A program made the translations under genes and the position numbers. From Corbicula japonica (Eukaryota > Mollusca > Bivalvia > Venerida > Cyrenidae), in contig JAZAYU010000363.1 in assembly GCA_038501625.1 (NCBI GenBank), forward strand, positions 186,001 through 250,000: a stretch of 64,000 nucleotides of DNA. The letters are read 5' to 3'. How positions within the stretch are numbered: position 1 is the first letter of the stretch; each line of letters starts with the position of its first letter. The notes beneath the pieces were generated by a model. The model had not been told where the DNA came from and ran no database searches. It was given only the letters and a program-made list of their open reading frames with translations. Below are positions 38,301-47,278 of this stretch, piece by piece.

Positions 38301-41300
38301 TAGGCTGATTAAAGAGTTATTCCAGCATGCAACCAGTCAAAATGGCCGCTCTGTTATCTTCATTGATGAAATTGACAGCATCTGCCGTCAGCGCAACTCC
38401 AGAGAGGAAGAGCATACTAGGCGAATGAAAACCGAGTTGCTTAAACAGATGGAAGGGGCAGACAACTCTAGTACTTCAGACAAGATTTTTCTCTTATGTG
38501 CAACCAACTGTCCATGGGAGTTGGACTCTGCATTTCTGCGTAGATTTCAGAAAAGGATTTATATTCCTCTTCCAGATAGGTATTACTGTGGTATCATTAT
38601 ATTTCACAGTGGTTTCATTATCTGGTATACGGGGTAGTGTAAATTAATGCGTGAAATCAAACCCTAGCAAAATCAAACCGTTGAAGTTCTAGTCCTATTG
38701 GAATAATACAAGTATGCAAACTTAAGCCCTCGCAAAAATGTCACTTATGTCATTTGCGCGAAATTTTATCTCTGCGAAATTTTATGATACAACAGTAGCT
38801 TTATGTAACACTCAAACTGAGAATGGAGACCAGTCTCAAATCTAAAGCATCTAATTAGCTAAAATGGAATCTTCCAGACAGGTATTATCTTTGTGTCACT
38901 CAAACTGAGAATTGTGGCCATTATAATCAGTCTGCTTGAGATTTGTGATTGGTCTCCAGCCTTAGTTTTATTATCTTCAGCCCAGATTATTTAAGGAATT
39001 ATTCTTATTTTGGTGCGGTTCATGCAGATTGGATGTGCACGCGAGAGCTGGCAAATCCATAAAGCGCGCTAGCGCTTTATGGTAAATTTGCCAGCTCTCG
39101 CGTGCACGTCCAATCTGCATGAACCGCACCAAAATAAGAATCATTCCTTATATTTACATTTTATTCATTTTTTTCTTTAAATAAACTTAAGTCGAACGCT
39201 TTCAAAAATTAGTATTAAGTGAAAAGGGGGAGTGATACGTGGGATTTTTTAATAGTAACAGCCATTACGTCATTACGAATCATGCGGTTCATGCAAAATG
39301 AACCGAATTTTTTTAAATGAAAAAATCAATAGGAATGTAAATATTATGACTTAAACATTTCATTATTTTTCATTAGGATTGAATTTCTGTGTATAAATTC
39401 CTCTCTAGGGAAATGAGCAAAATTAAAGCCCAGCAAAATCTAGCAAGGTGATAGAGCTCAAGTCATAAGAGTTTAATATAACTGCGTGACATTATGTTTG
39501 TGCAAGAATGTCATTTGTGGCCTGGGTGTGACAATTTGGAACATGAGAGTTCTTCAAGTTTAAACTAGTCCAGCTGATATATAGAATCAAAGTACTGATG
39601 GTACTGACGTGTCATTAAAATGACTGAACTATTTTCACTAGACATACTGTACTACTATACATGCTACTGGGTGTATCCACAAAGGAGCTAGCAACCAATT
39701 AATTAAACCTCTAGTCCATAGAAAGGCTTTTATTGCATGGGCGAACAGTTTAGATCCAGATCAGCAGGCACATCTGTGCCATCTGATCAGGGTCTAAACT
39801 ATTTCCTTTTAGATCCATTAGGTTTTTTCTGGCCAAGATGCATCCAGTGCTAATTCAGATGATCTACAGTGGTCTCACATGCATAAAATGCATATATATG
39901 GAGAAATGGGTTAATAGAATCACTATGTTATGAAAGATTATGCAGTGCTTATGATGCACACAATTTACAGGTACAATGTAAAAGATAGGGACTATATTCT
40001 TCGTGTGTGTGTTGTTAGGTTTAGAAATTTTCTATTTTTAGAACTTTCCATAGAGAAATGTTTGAAAACTGGTATATGAAGGTCAGCTGACCAACACATG
40101 TTTATGCTTTTTCAGAGAAGCCAGGATAAGCCTGATCAAGATCCACACAAAGGAAAACAAGGTGGAACTGACAGATCAGGAATGGAACATACTTGCTGAT
40201 AAGACAGATGGTTACTCGGGAAGCGATATCGCCAACATGACCCTGGGTGCATTGTTTGGACCTATTCGAGACCTTCAGAGTGCCCAGTACTGGAGCAGAA
40301 CTGACGGTAAGTTGGGAATCTGAGAAAAAGTAGCCGAGTCTTTAGTAGAAAACTTTTGTCACCCGTGTATATTTTCTTTACAATGGATACACTTGTTATC
40401 TCATGTGACATAGTAGGCATGGATGTGTGATGTCAGTGGTAAATGTAACCACAGTGTATCAGTATACACAACCTTTACAACAGTGCAGTCATCTGTTAAA
40501 ACATTTTTATATACTGTGTATTTTTGAGCATAAAATTTTGTGGTTTTTGGTAGAAAATATGCTATATTTCAGATGGCCAGTTCACCGTAATAGTATCTAT
40601 CAATCAGTCATTCGATATACCATATGCTATGTTTCAGATGGTCAGTACACGCCATGCAGCAAGGATACTAGAGGTGCAATTCAGACTAAAATGGATGCTC
40701 TACCACCTGGCAAAGTATACGCAAACTTTCACTTCTTTAAATTAAATTGGTGTAAATATTGAGTTGCGCTCAACCCGGGGCTAGGCGGCATGGGCGGTAA
40801 TATACAATGTCATTTCCATTACTGCCCATGAACAGGCTCAATCAAACAAAGCCTGCAATATTTTCATATTTGTCGTGTTTGGTGACTTTCAAAGTTCTCT
40901 TTTCATCTATTTCATTATATTACTACAGAGTTACTGGCTGGTTATTGAATCTGATCTTTGAAACTTTTCTGAAAATTTAGATAAGTATTGCTAAAGTTAG
41001 AGACCAGAAAATTTTTGTTGATGCTGAGAGCTTGTATATACTTAAAGAAATTAGAAACGCAACTTCTTTAACCACAAAATATGTTTCGTGCTCAAAGAAG
41101 TTGGGTTTTTAATTTCTTTTACTATATAATATGTATTTGAAGAAAATAGAAATGCAACTTTTAAAACATGAAATGTATTGTTTGTTTAAAGAAGTTGCGT
41201 TTCTAATTTCTTTAAGTATATTTATTTTAAATAAATCTTTAGGATATTTACTGCACTTTACTCTTAATGTTTTAGAACTTAATTGACTGATGTTTGAGAA

Positions 41301-41614
41301 CTTAATTGACTGATGTTTGAGAACTTAATTGACTGATGTTTGAGAACTTAAGAACTTAATTGACTGATGTTTGAGAACTTAATTGACTGATGTTTGAGAA
41401 CTTAATTGACTGATGTTTTAGAACTTAATTGACTGATGTTTGAGAACTAAATTGACTGATGTTTTCAAGAAGTTCTACACATTTGTAGATTCTACCCAGG
41501 AAGACAGAGCTGTCCGACTTTCTGAAATCCTTACAGACACACAGACGGACAGTAACCGAGTCAGAGCTACAGAAGTTCAAAGATTTCACTCACAACTTTG
41601 GTGAGCAGGGCTGA
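29320..41614 (+). CDS. VPS4: VPS4-like AAA ATPase, 10 exons, 440 aa
   Basis: Proposed exons: 29320-29347, 33690-33720, 33904-34033, 35346-35469, 36000-36185, 36449-36602, 38304-38579, 40116-40306, 40638-40714, 41489-41614. All introns are GT-AG, all phases agree, and the 1323 nt read as 440 codons plus TGA, the usual VPS4 length (about 435-445). Seen: Walker A GPPGTGKS (residues about 179-186), [15 protein letters not shown] pore/linker segment, Walker B VIFIDEID (E240), sensor-1 CATN, paired arginine fingers (297-298), and a C-terminal TPCS...FTHNFGEQG tail matching the VPS4 beta-domain/C-helix region. VPS4 family enzymes disassemble ESCRT-III filaments on membranes. The first 104 residues look helical but lack a clear MIT signature, so cofactor binding may differ. 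The first two exons (9 and 10 codons) are the least certain; they are supported by ATG context and phase only. AAA family confidence is very high; strict orthology to VPS4 is inferred. Confidence 0.88.
29801..30083. mobile_element. hAT-like MITE in intron 1
   Basis: Ends CACTGCAGTGGCGTAGC and GCTACGCCCCTGCACTG are inverted copies with two mismatches. Flanks ACTTTTTT and AGTATTTT could be a decayed 8-bp target duplication. The GGCGTAGC terminus is typical of hAT elements (established knowledge). Confidence 0.75.
30884..31087. mobile_element. MITE family A, diverged
   Basis: Internal GCAGGCTTCAGGATTATC is diverged but the right end AGTAAAGGGTTAA is clear. Confidence 0.6.
31196..31275. mobile_element. 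MITE family A, 3' fragment
   Basis: GAACAGTGTAGATC... GCTGATCTGGATCTAAACT followed by a degraded end. Confidence 0.55.
31391..31655. repeat. 53-bp tandem repeat, five copies
   Basis: Units start at 31391, 31444, 31497, 31550 and 31603 (TTATTCAGTTACAAGAAATG...). Because 53 is not a multiple of 3, a 93-codon open frame cycles through all three frames of the repeat. It is intronic and not supported as coding. Confidence 0.97.
31833..32203. mobile_element. MITE family D, copy with a nested hairpin
   Basis: Ends AATATGGGGCGAATCACGGG and CCCTTGGCAGGCCCAATAT. Homologous to 28089-28282 (CCTTCGGACAGTTGACGTCA shared) but longer in the middle and interrupted by the palindrome at 31857-31953. Confidence 0.8.
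31857..31953. mobile_element. 97-bp perfect hairpin insertion with 9-bp target duplication
   Basis: Two perfect 47-nt arms (CATCGTCGGATACCC... and its reverse complement ending GACGATG) around a TGT loop. GGGAAAAGG flanks it on both sides (31848-31856 and 31954-31962) but occurs once in the paralogue at 28105-28113. A 9-bp duplication suits Mutator-like elements (inference). Confidence 0.9.
32365..32593. mobile_element. MITE family A, full length
   Basis: TTAACCCTTTCCTGCATAGATACAC to CCAGGAAAGGGTTAA, both hairpins intact. Confidence 0.9.
32647..32841. mobile_element. MITE family A, with deleted first hairpin
   Basis: TTAACTTTTGACTCCATATATAC start; the first hairpin lacks its central part; end AGAGTAAAGGGTTGG. 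Confidence 0.75.
32965..33302. mobile_element. MITE family A interrupted by family B
   Basis: TTAACCAATTACTCC start and AGTAAAGGGTTT end; the first hairpin is split by the B copy at 33025-33124. Confidence 0.8.
33025..33124. mobile_element. MITE family B, nested in family A
   Basis: AAGGTTATAAAACTGAGCAT... inverted ...GGGTTATAACCTT, with CCAGTCTCAAATCTC / GATTTGAGACTGG arms; shortened centre. Confidence 0.85.
33361..33612. repeat. Dispersed repeat beginning TATGCCCCCATGAATGGG
   Basis: TATGCCCCCATGAATGGGAG ... AACTCCTCCTATTCTATCAG ... TTTCAAACTTGCACAGATGA ... GAGTTATGGCCC is a repeat type I associate with bivalve genomes. Intronic (intron 2 lies downstream; this is in intron 1). Confidence 0.55.
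34054..34304. mobile_element. MITE family A, 20 bp after exon 3
   Basis: TTAAACCTTTCCTCCATAGATACACC to AAGGAAAGGATTAA; begins about 20 bp past the exon 3 donor at 34034. Confidence 0.85.
34531..34673. mobile_element. MITE family B
   Basis: GAAGATTATAAAACTCGGAT... TTTTATAATCTAAGG, imperfect hairpin with GCCATTTCAGCCAATCAGAT. Confidence 0.8.
34849..34984. mobile_element. MITE family B, near-perfect hairpin
   Basis: Arms of about 66 nt (AGGTTATAAAACTGAGCATGG... / ...CCATGCTCAGCTTTATAACCT) around GACCAGTC. The best-preserved B copy and probably the youngest. Confidence 0.9.
35513..35672 (+). mobile_element. Dispersed repeat family C, copy 2
   Basis: GGAACTTTGAAAGCCACAAA... AATATGAAAATATTTCAG ... 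AGCCTGTTCATAGGGAGTAATGG; lies about 45 bp after exon 4. Confidence 0.7.
35717..35961. mobile_element. MITE family A ending 38 bp before exon 5
   Basis: Ends GGAGGAAAGGGTTAA at 35961; exon 5 starts at 36000. Its frame, with in-frame ATGs at 35939 and 35945, continues without a stop into exon 5 if the intron is retained or transcription starts here. Confidence 0.9.
36710..38060 (+). repeat. 28-bp minisatellite in intron 6
   Basis: Roughly 45 diverged copies of a unit with consensus AAGGTCAAGGTGAGCTTG then TTTAATACTG. The unit contains AAG-GTGAGC, a good match to a 5' splice site, and AGGTCAAGGTGA, two adjacent nuclear-receptor-type half sites. Fills most of the 1.7-kb intron between exons 6 and 7. 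Confidence 0.95.
38811..38992. mobile_element. MITE family B, rearranged
   Basis: Contains GACCAGTCTCAAATCTAAAG and TTGAGATTTGTGATTGGTCTCC arms, with CACTCAAACTGAGAAT duplicated inside and a segment (TCTTCCAGACAGGTATTA) similar to the exon 7 end at 38566-38586. Confidence 0.65.
38992..39150. mobile_element. Foldback element, 159 bp
   Basis: Arms of about 75 nt: TAAGGAATTATTCTTATTTTGG...AAGCGCG and the inverted right arm ending AAAATAAGAATCATTCCTTA, few mismatches, centre GCGCTAGCGC. GC-rich inner arms contrast with the AT-rich intron. Confidence 0.85.
39703..39914. mobile_element. MITE family A, decayed
   Basis: TTAAACCTCTAGTCCATAG start, first hairpin good, second shortened, end GGAGAAATGGGTTAA. 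Confidence 0.75.
40735..40920 (-). mobile_element. Dispersed repeat family C, copy 3 (inverted)
   Basis: Inverted copy: GGTGTAAATATTGAG ... CATTACTGCCCATGAACAGGC ... GACTTTCAAAGTTC; starts about 20 bp after exon 9. Confidence 0.75.
41037..41220. mobile_element. Foldback element with perfect 35-bp ends
   Basis: TATACTTAAAGAAATTAGAA... at 41037-41071 is the exact reverse complement of 41186-41220. Inner arms (AAAGAAGTTGGG / AATGCAACTTTT) form a second, diverged hairpin pair. Confidence 0.9.
41272..41464 (+). repeat. 23-bp minisatellite next to the last acceptor
   Basis: About eight copies of AGAACTTAATTGACTGATGT with TTG. Ends 24 bp before exon 10 (41489). Each copy has TTGACTGAT, similar to an intron branch site. 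Confidence 0.95.
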
Positions 41615-41675
41615 TTAACCGACAGCTATGTTACACAGTTTTGATTGGAGAGCTATTATACAATGAAGTTCATGT

Positions 41676-41893
41676 TTAACGCTTTCTTCTACAGCTATTA
41701 TTTCATGTGCTATCAATTGAGATCCTGATCAGCTTGCAGTTCTGTGCAGTCTAATAAGGCTCCAACTGTTCACTTTTAGATTCCTTAGGTTATTTCAGCA
41801 TAGATCCAGATCAGACTGTAGGGATATGCAGGCTGATCTGAATCAAGTATTGTTCACAGCTCATGTGAAAAAAAAGTGTATCCATACAGTTAA
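41676..41893. mobile_element. MITE family A in the 3' flank or UTR of the VPS4-like gene
   Basis: TTAACGCTTTCTTCTACAGC start to CATACAGTTAA; diverged. Candidate polyadenylation signals AATAAA follow at 42077 and 42274. Confidence 0.7.
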
Positions 41894-42076
41894 TTCAAGT
41901 GTTATTTTTGGTTGTTTACTCGCTGTCACATGTTTATATAATTGTACTCAAAATTTTGGTCAACAGTGTTAATATTATCAGCACTTTTCTCAAAAGGTTA
42001 GGACTGAAAGGTCAATTTCATTGTATCCTTAATAGTGACACATTTGTAGTACCAATCCCACCTTCTAAACAAGTTA

Positions 42077-42279
42077 AATAAACCTGTCCTTTTTCAGAAG
42101 AGCACATGTATTTGAGCTTTGAGAAATCCTTAACACCAGGCAATGAGGCCATTAAATAGTTATGTTATACATATACTGACCCAAAGGTTTGATGTATTGG
42201 GTTGATAATACTACCACTTAATGTTAATTTTGCAAAGTTGATGTAGCTTATTATGTTTTGTTACTTGTTAAATAATAAA
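42077..42279 (+). terminator. Candidate polyadenylation signals of the VPS4-like gene
   Basis: AATAAA at 42077-42082 and 42274-42279, 460-660 bp past the stop codon. Choice between them cannot be made from sequence. Confidence 0.35.
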
Positions 42280-42400
42280 ATCATGAGAAATTTTGACTTT
42301 TTATTTTGGTTGCTTGTACTCTGGCGTGTGCACATTTTACCCTGACTTGCATTGGCTATAAATACTCATATTAAATTTACTATAATTGTCACTAGAGGGA

Positions 42401-42617
42401 TTAACCGATTACTCCATATACATTTAACATTTGTGTGCCCAGTGTATAATGGGATCAGATGGCATGGATGTGGCAGCTGATCTGGATCTACACTGTTCAC
42501 ATAAACAACATTATCAGCATATATGGAGTAAGTCCAGCTTACATGTCTGTTATCAGTGACATACACTGTCTATCATGCTACAAGAGTGCCAGACCTTGAA
42601 CGGAGTAAAGGGCTTAA
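42401..42617. mobile_element. MITE family A
   Basis: TTAACCGATTACTCC start to GGAGTAAAGGGCTTAA; first hairpin lost, with about 65 bp of unrelated sequence before the right end. Confidence 0.7.
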
Positions 42618-42947
42618 TCTATGAGCTTTTGACACACTGTGTGATCTACCGACTGACCCAGTTATGAACAACACATACTACACATGGAACAAATGGAAAT
42701 TATGCCCTGCAACAGTTACAGCATCAAATTTGTGGCACACAATGTGCAAACTGTACACTTCTTTGGATGAACTTAAAATTCGTGGACACAAAATGCCGTT
42801 AGACGTGACTTTCATGGGTTCTTAAATCCATTGAGGTCAATTGTCCAAACTACGTTGAAGTCCTATTCCAAATTATGAGGTGGTTTTAAATCCATGGTAC
42901 AATCTTCTCATGAAATTCACGAAAAATTAAAACCCCATAAATAGTAA

Positions 42948-43137
42948 AACCCTTTACTTCGTATAATATACCTTTTATCGTATGGGTGAACAGTGTAGAT
43001 CCAGATCGGCCGTCATATCTGTGCCATCTTATCAGGATCTGCAGTTTGCTTTTAGAATCATTACGTTATTTCTTGCCAAGATGCAAACAGTGTAGATCCT
43101 GATCAGTTAGCAGAGATCAGCCTGCTGATCTGGATAC
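42948..43137. mobile_element. MITE family A, right end missing
   Basis: AAACCCTTTACTTCGTATAAT start, both hairpins, stops after CTGATCTGGAT. Confidence 0.75.
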
Positions 43138-43644
43138 TGTAAAACGCATTAATTTCACGAGGTCAAAATTTAGCGATTTTTGTAAAAAATCAGCTATTTC
43201 CTTTTTATGAATTTGCGATGTCATTGCACTCAACACCAGAAATCGTAAAATTTAAAACAATTTAAGGAAATAATCGTTTATATATTTTCCCAAATATATT
43301 TAAATAATTAAATCAAATAAATGAATGGTGGCCAAAAAGTTAATGTATGTGGCATTTGATGTAATTAACAGTCCTCTTACAAGTTGTATATATGTGGATA
43401 AATGGAAACTCATCATATATTCGCTGCATTTATGAATTCGCGAGGTAAGCCATTTGCGAATACAGTTGTATTTGCGAAAATAAAACTAACACTAATAAAA
43501 CCAGTTTTACAGCATACTCTGGTTGTACATGTGTATATATGAAAGAAAAGGTCAATGATCTAACAGCAAAAGTTATTTTGAAATTAATTGCACTTATTGT
43601 TTGGCTGCATTGTGTGCATTCACCCTTTCCTCCGTATATTAAGA

Positions 43645-43783
43645 GGTTATTAACCGGTGTTCAAGGACCGGGAGGTGATATCGGCCCGGAGGAGCAATAT
43701 TGGCCCGAGAGCTTTAGCTCGAGGGCCTATGTTGCTCGGCCGGGCCGATATCACCTCACGGCCCTTTAACGCCGGTTATAACC
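43645..43783. mobile_element. GC-rich foldback element
   Basis: GGTTATTAACCGG...GGTGATATCGGCCCGG pairs with CCGGGCCGATATCACC...CCGGTTATAACC around GAGCTTTAGCTCGAG. A truncated family A left end (ACCCTTTCCTCCGTATAT) sits just before it at 43622. Confidence 0.85.
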
Positions 43784-45068
43784 ATTTTATTACATGTGCC
43801 GGGCTGATATCAATGTCTGCCATTTGTATGCTCTGTAATTCATACATTTACTGAGCACTAGTCTATTCATTAATCAACTACGTCACGATGAATGCTTTCA
43901 ATACTACGACATTTAGAGTTTTGTGACGTAATTAAAGATTTTTTACATTTTCAAACTGTAAAAGAGCAAGTTACGTTGCTGTCAGTTGATTTTTTAGTTT
44001 TATTTTTTTTAAGTGATTATGTCTTCGAACGATTTGATAAAATTTTGCAAGATATGAGATTGTGAAAATGTGAATTCTGGAAGTGTTTTACAGCGGTATG
44101 GGTATGTAAAGGCTGTTATTTGAGAGTGTTTCATTCTCATAACGCTGCTGCGAGCTTCAATTCAACAAAAACATAAAAGGCATATCTTGTTTCAAAGAAT
44201 AATAGGCATAAAGCCTAAAGGAAATATGAAGGAACATGATCCGGTGCTTTTTGTTCTTGGTTATCCCCAGGTATGTACAATGTGTCCCTGTTTCTCTTGT
44301 CATTTTATCGTTCTTTGAATATGTATCATGTTTGCATGCATGTTCTTTTTAAATATGTTACTTCTTGCATCTAGCTCCAAAAAACTTGAATGGGACTCGA
44401 TCGATTCAATCGTCGCCATCTTGAAATGAAAAAAGTTTAATCCTGTATCAATAGTTACCACGCGCCATAATTCGTGATACGGGATTTCTGTCCGCGATAG
44501 CAGGTTTTTGGCCCGCGATATCAGGTTTTCGGCCCGCCCTTTATCATGCAAAGTACCCGGGCATTTTGGTCATTATTTGTTACTATTTATAGTAACACGT
44601 AATAAATGCCTTTATGGCCTATGAAAACAGTTTCGATCCAGATCAGCCGGCACATCACCTTTTTATTTGTAAATGGCAAACATTGTTGTTCCAGATCAGA
44701 TAAAATGTCTGTGGCAGCTGATACAGATCTAAATGGGTCACACACGTGATAAAAGGGTATATATGGAGTAATGGGTAAAAAGTCCACTAATTTCAAAATA
44801 TTCACCAAGTTTGATAAAGACGGGATGAAAACTCTGACTAAGAGAGCGGAAACAGTAATTATGGACAATTCAAGGGCCATAATTCAGGAGTGCCTGGGGG
44901 GATTTGGCTGGATCATCAAAGTTGCGTAACTCTAAGACAAAGAGTTTACATCCGGTTCCACTAATTTCAAAATATCATCTGTAACACTGTGAATTTTGTA
45001 GCTGGATACCAAGGTATTCAAGACACCAGGGAAACCCTACCCAAGAAAAGCTGCATTTCAGTTTCCAT
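43784..45068. other. Intergenic, nothing coding
   Basis: Apart from a decayed family A copy at 44599-44781 no feature was recognised. The 97-codon frame on the minus strand at 44587-44880 overlaps that repeat. Confidence 0.5.
44599..44781. mobile_element. MITE family A, decayed
   Basis: GATCCAGATCAGCCGGCACATC and GGTATATATGGAGTAATGGGT remain; first hairpin truncated. Confidence 0.65.
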
Positions 45069-45077
45069 GATTTCTTT

Positions 45078-45963
45078 GGTTGTGGGTAAAACCCTGACCA
45101 GACCCAGACCCAGACCAGACCCCGGAAACTAACGATTAGGTACGGAAATCTTCGCTCGTTTCCGACAATACATTACAAAACAATAACGACATGTTTGCTA
45201 ATTAGCGATTCGTGTTCTTGGTGCTTTATATCATTTCCTAATCATAATTCTTTTCATTACCAGAAATATTAAATAATTAATTTTAGAATTAACTGAACAC
45301 AGAATGCTTAACAATCACCACAATCATAATTTTCTCGACAGAACTCGGTGTATATATGAGAAAGCTCTGGTAAATATTCTGTCTATTGCAATTTGCGCCA
45401 AATACTTTCATCACTAGTTATGAAAAAAAAATGATTTTGAAAAAAAATTATCACACCAGACAATAATGTTCAAACAATTTAAAGACAAGTCGGCATAATA
45501 AATATATTTCGCTTCTTAATTAAATGCTAAGCTGTGACTGCACATCTTAAATCAGTAAATACACAATACTAACAAAAAATGATATTATTTTCTATATTTT
45601 TTATAATTTGACGTATTTGTGACTTAAAATTAAAGAATTTCACAGAATTAAATTGCGTACCTAATCGATTATAAAATTAATACAATCGCAGAACTGAATG
45701 ACAATAGTTCATGTCTTTTAATGTAATTTTGCTTTAACACCCTTAAAGGCAAATCTCAATTTGATAAAAAAATCTTATGCGCCAATGTAGAATGCTTAAT
45801 CCTGAACTTTTATAATATCTCACAAAATAGAAAAAAGTTATATCTCTGTAGTCAGCGTAATTGTTTTAGACAATAGTCGGAAACGAGCAGAATTTCCGTA
45901 CCTAATCGTTAGTTTCCGGGGTCTGGTCTGGGTCTGGGTCTGGTCAGGGTTTTACCCACAACC
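45078..45963. mobile_element. 886-bp Mutator-like MITE with 9-bp target duplication
   Basis: Terminal inverted repeats of about 90 bp starting GGTTGTGGGTAAAACCCTGA, including CAGACC repeats and CGTTAGTTTCCGG; flanked by exact GATTTCTTT at 45069-45077 and 45964-45972. AT-rich centre without a frame. Confidence 0.93.
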
Positions 45964-46095
45964 GATTTCTTTTAGTTTAAACAACAAACATTTGGAGCAC
46001 GGTCTCTTGTCTACATTTTATTATCTTTAATTTCGATTCCCTCAAACATTTGAACGGGAAATGTACTTCAAAATTACTATTTTTAACAGTGCTAG

Positions 46096-46336
46096 TTAAC
46101 CCTTTCCTCCATATATACTCCTTTTACGCATGTGCAACCAGTGTAGATCCAGATCAGCCAGCACATCTGTGCCGTCTGATTAAGATCTGCACTGGTCACA
46201 TTTTGGTCAGAGAGAACCTAACAAAACAAATGGCGAACAGTTTAGATCCTGATCAGACGGCACAGATGTGCCGGATGATCTGGGTCTAAACTGTTCACCC
46301 TCGCAATTAAGGTGTGTCTATGAAGGAAAGGGTTAA
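46096..46336. mobile_element. MITE family A, full length
   Basis: TTAACCCTTTCCTCCATATATAC to GAAGGAAAGGGTTAA, both hairpins intact; close to a consensus copy. Confidence 0.92.
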
Positions 46337-46519
46337 TTGCCCTACTTATAAACAATCATACATGGAAAATAGAAAGCCAACAACTGTTATAAATAACAAG
46401 TTTTATCAAATAACTTATGTCAAAATTACAATGTTTTATTGCACCAATGTGTAATCTCAAATATAAATATAATTTCAAATGTAATTTTCTCAACATACAA
46501 GTTATAACAACAATCCATT

Positions 46520-46656
46520 CACAATTATGCTCCATTTATACACATTTTATCGCATGTGCGAACAGTGTAGATACAGTTCAGCTTGCACATCCGTGTACTG
46601 GCTGATCTGGATCTACACTGTTCTCATTGCCATAAAAGTTGTAGATATGGAGTAAA
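46520..46656. mobile_element. MITE family A, shortened to one hairpin
   Basis: GCTCCATTTATACACATTTTATC left end joined to GGCTGATCTGGATCTACACT and GATATGGAGTAAAG right end. Confidence 0.75.
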
Positions 46657-46681
46657 GTATGAAGTCTATAAATCTGTGATC

Positions 46682-46824
46682 AAGATCATTAAACTAAATC
46701 TGGAGACCAGTGTCAAGTCTCAATAATCTGATTTGCTTAAATGGTGACTGGTTGCCATTTCAGCCAATCAGATGCTTAGATTTGAGACTGGACTCCTAAT
46801 CTTAGTTTAATGATCTTGGGCTCA
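46682..46824. mobile_element. MITE family B
   Basis: AAGATCATTAAACTAAATC ... GATTTAGTTTAATGATCTT type arms with GCCATTTCAGCCAATCAGAT centre; ends about 95 bp before the inverted arm begins. Confidence 0.8.
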
Positions 46825-47278
46825 GAGTGGGTGTCTCCCACTTTAGAACACAAGAGTTTCAATCTGTTTTTGTACAAAATAACAAAAAACTACCATTTTT
46901 TAGGGGGCCAAATTTCCCACTTTTTTAAATTATATACATAACTTTGGCATCAGTAAAGGTTTACAGTTGTCAAGATTGTAAGCGTATTTCAATGTAAATC
47001 TTCTAATGCTGGCTAACCGATTTTTAATGGGCCCACAGCTTAGGTTGTGGCTATTGACAATTACATATCATTTTTCAACATGGCAAAGTTTATGAAAAAC
47101 TGAGGAATGTTACTGGATCCTTTTTAATTTTAGGAAGAATCGAGAATATTTACGAGTGTAAATTTAAGAACTGCATTGACATGTTATCACTTCAGGATAT
47201 GCAAAACATATTGGATGTCACACACTTTAAACAACCCACATGTTTTCCATACCCCGATAAATGCAATAAAATATCAAT

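Noticed and set aside
46050..46289. Short proteins with DPDQTA-type peptides
   Set aside because: All are translations of MITE family A, on either strand, with no splice or start support.
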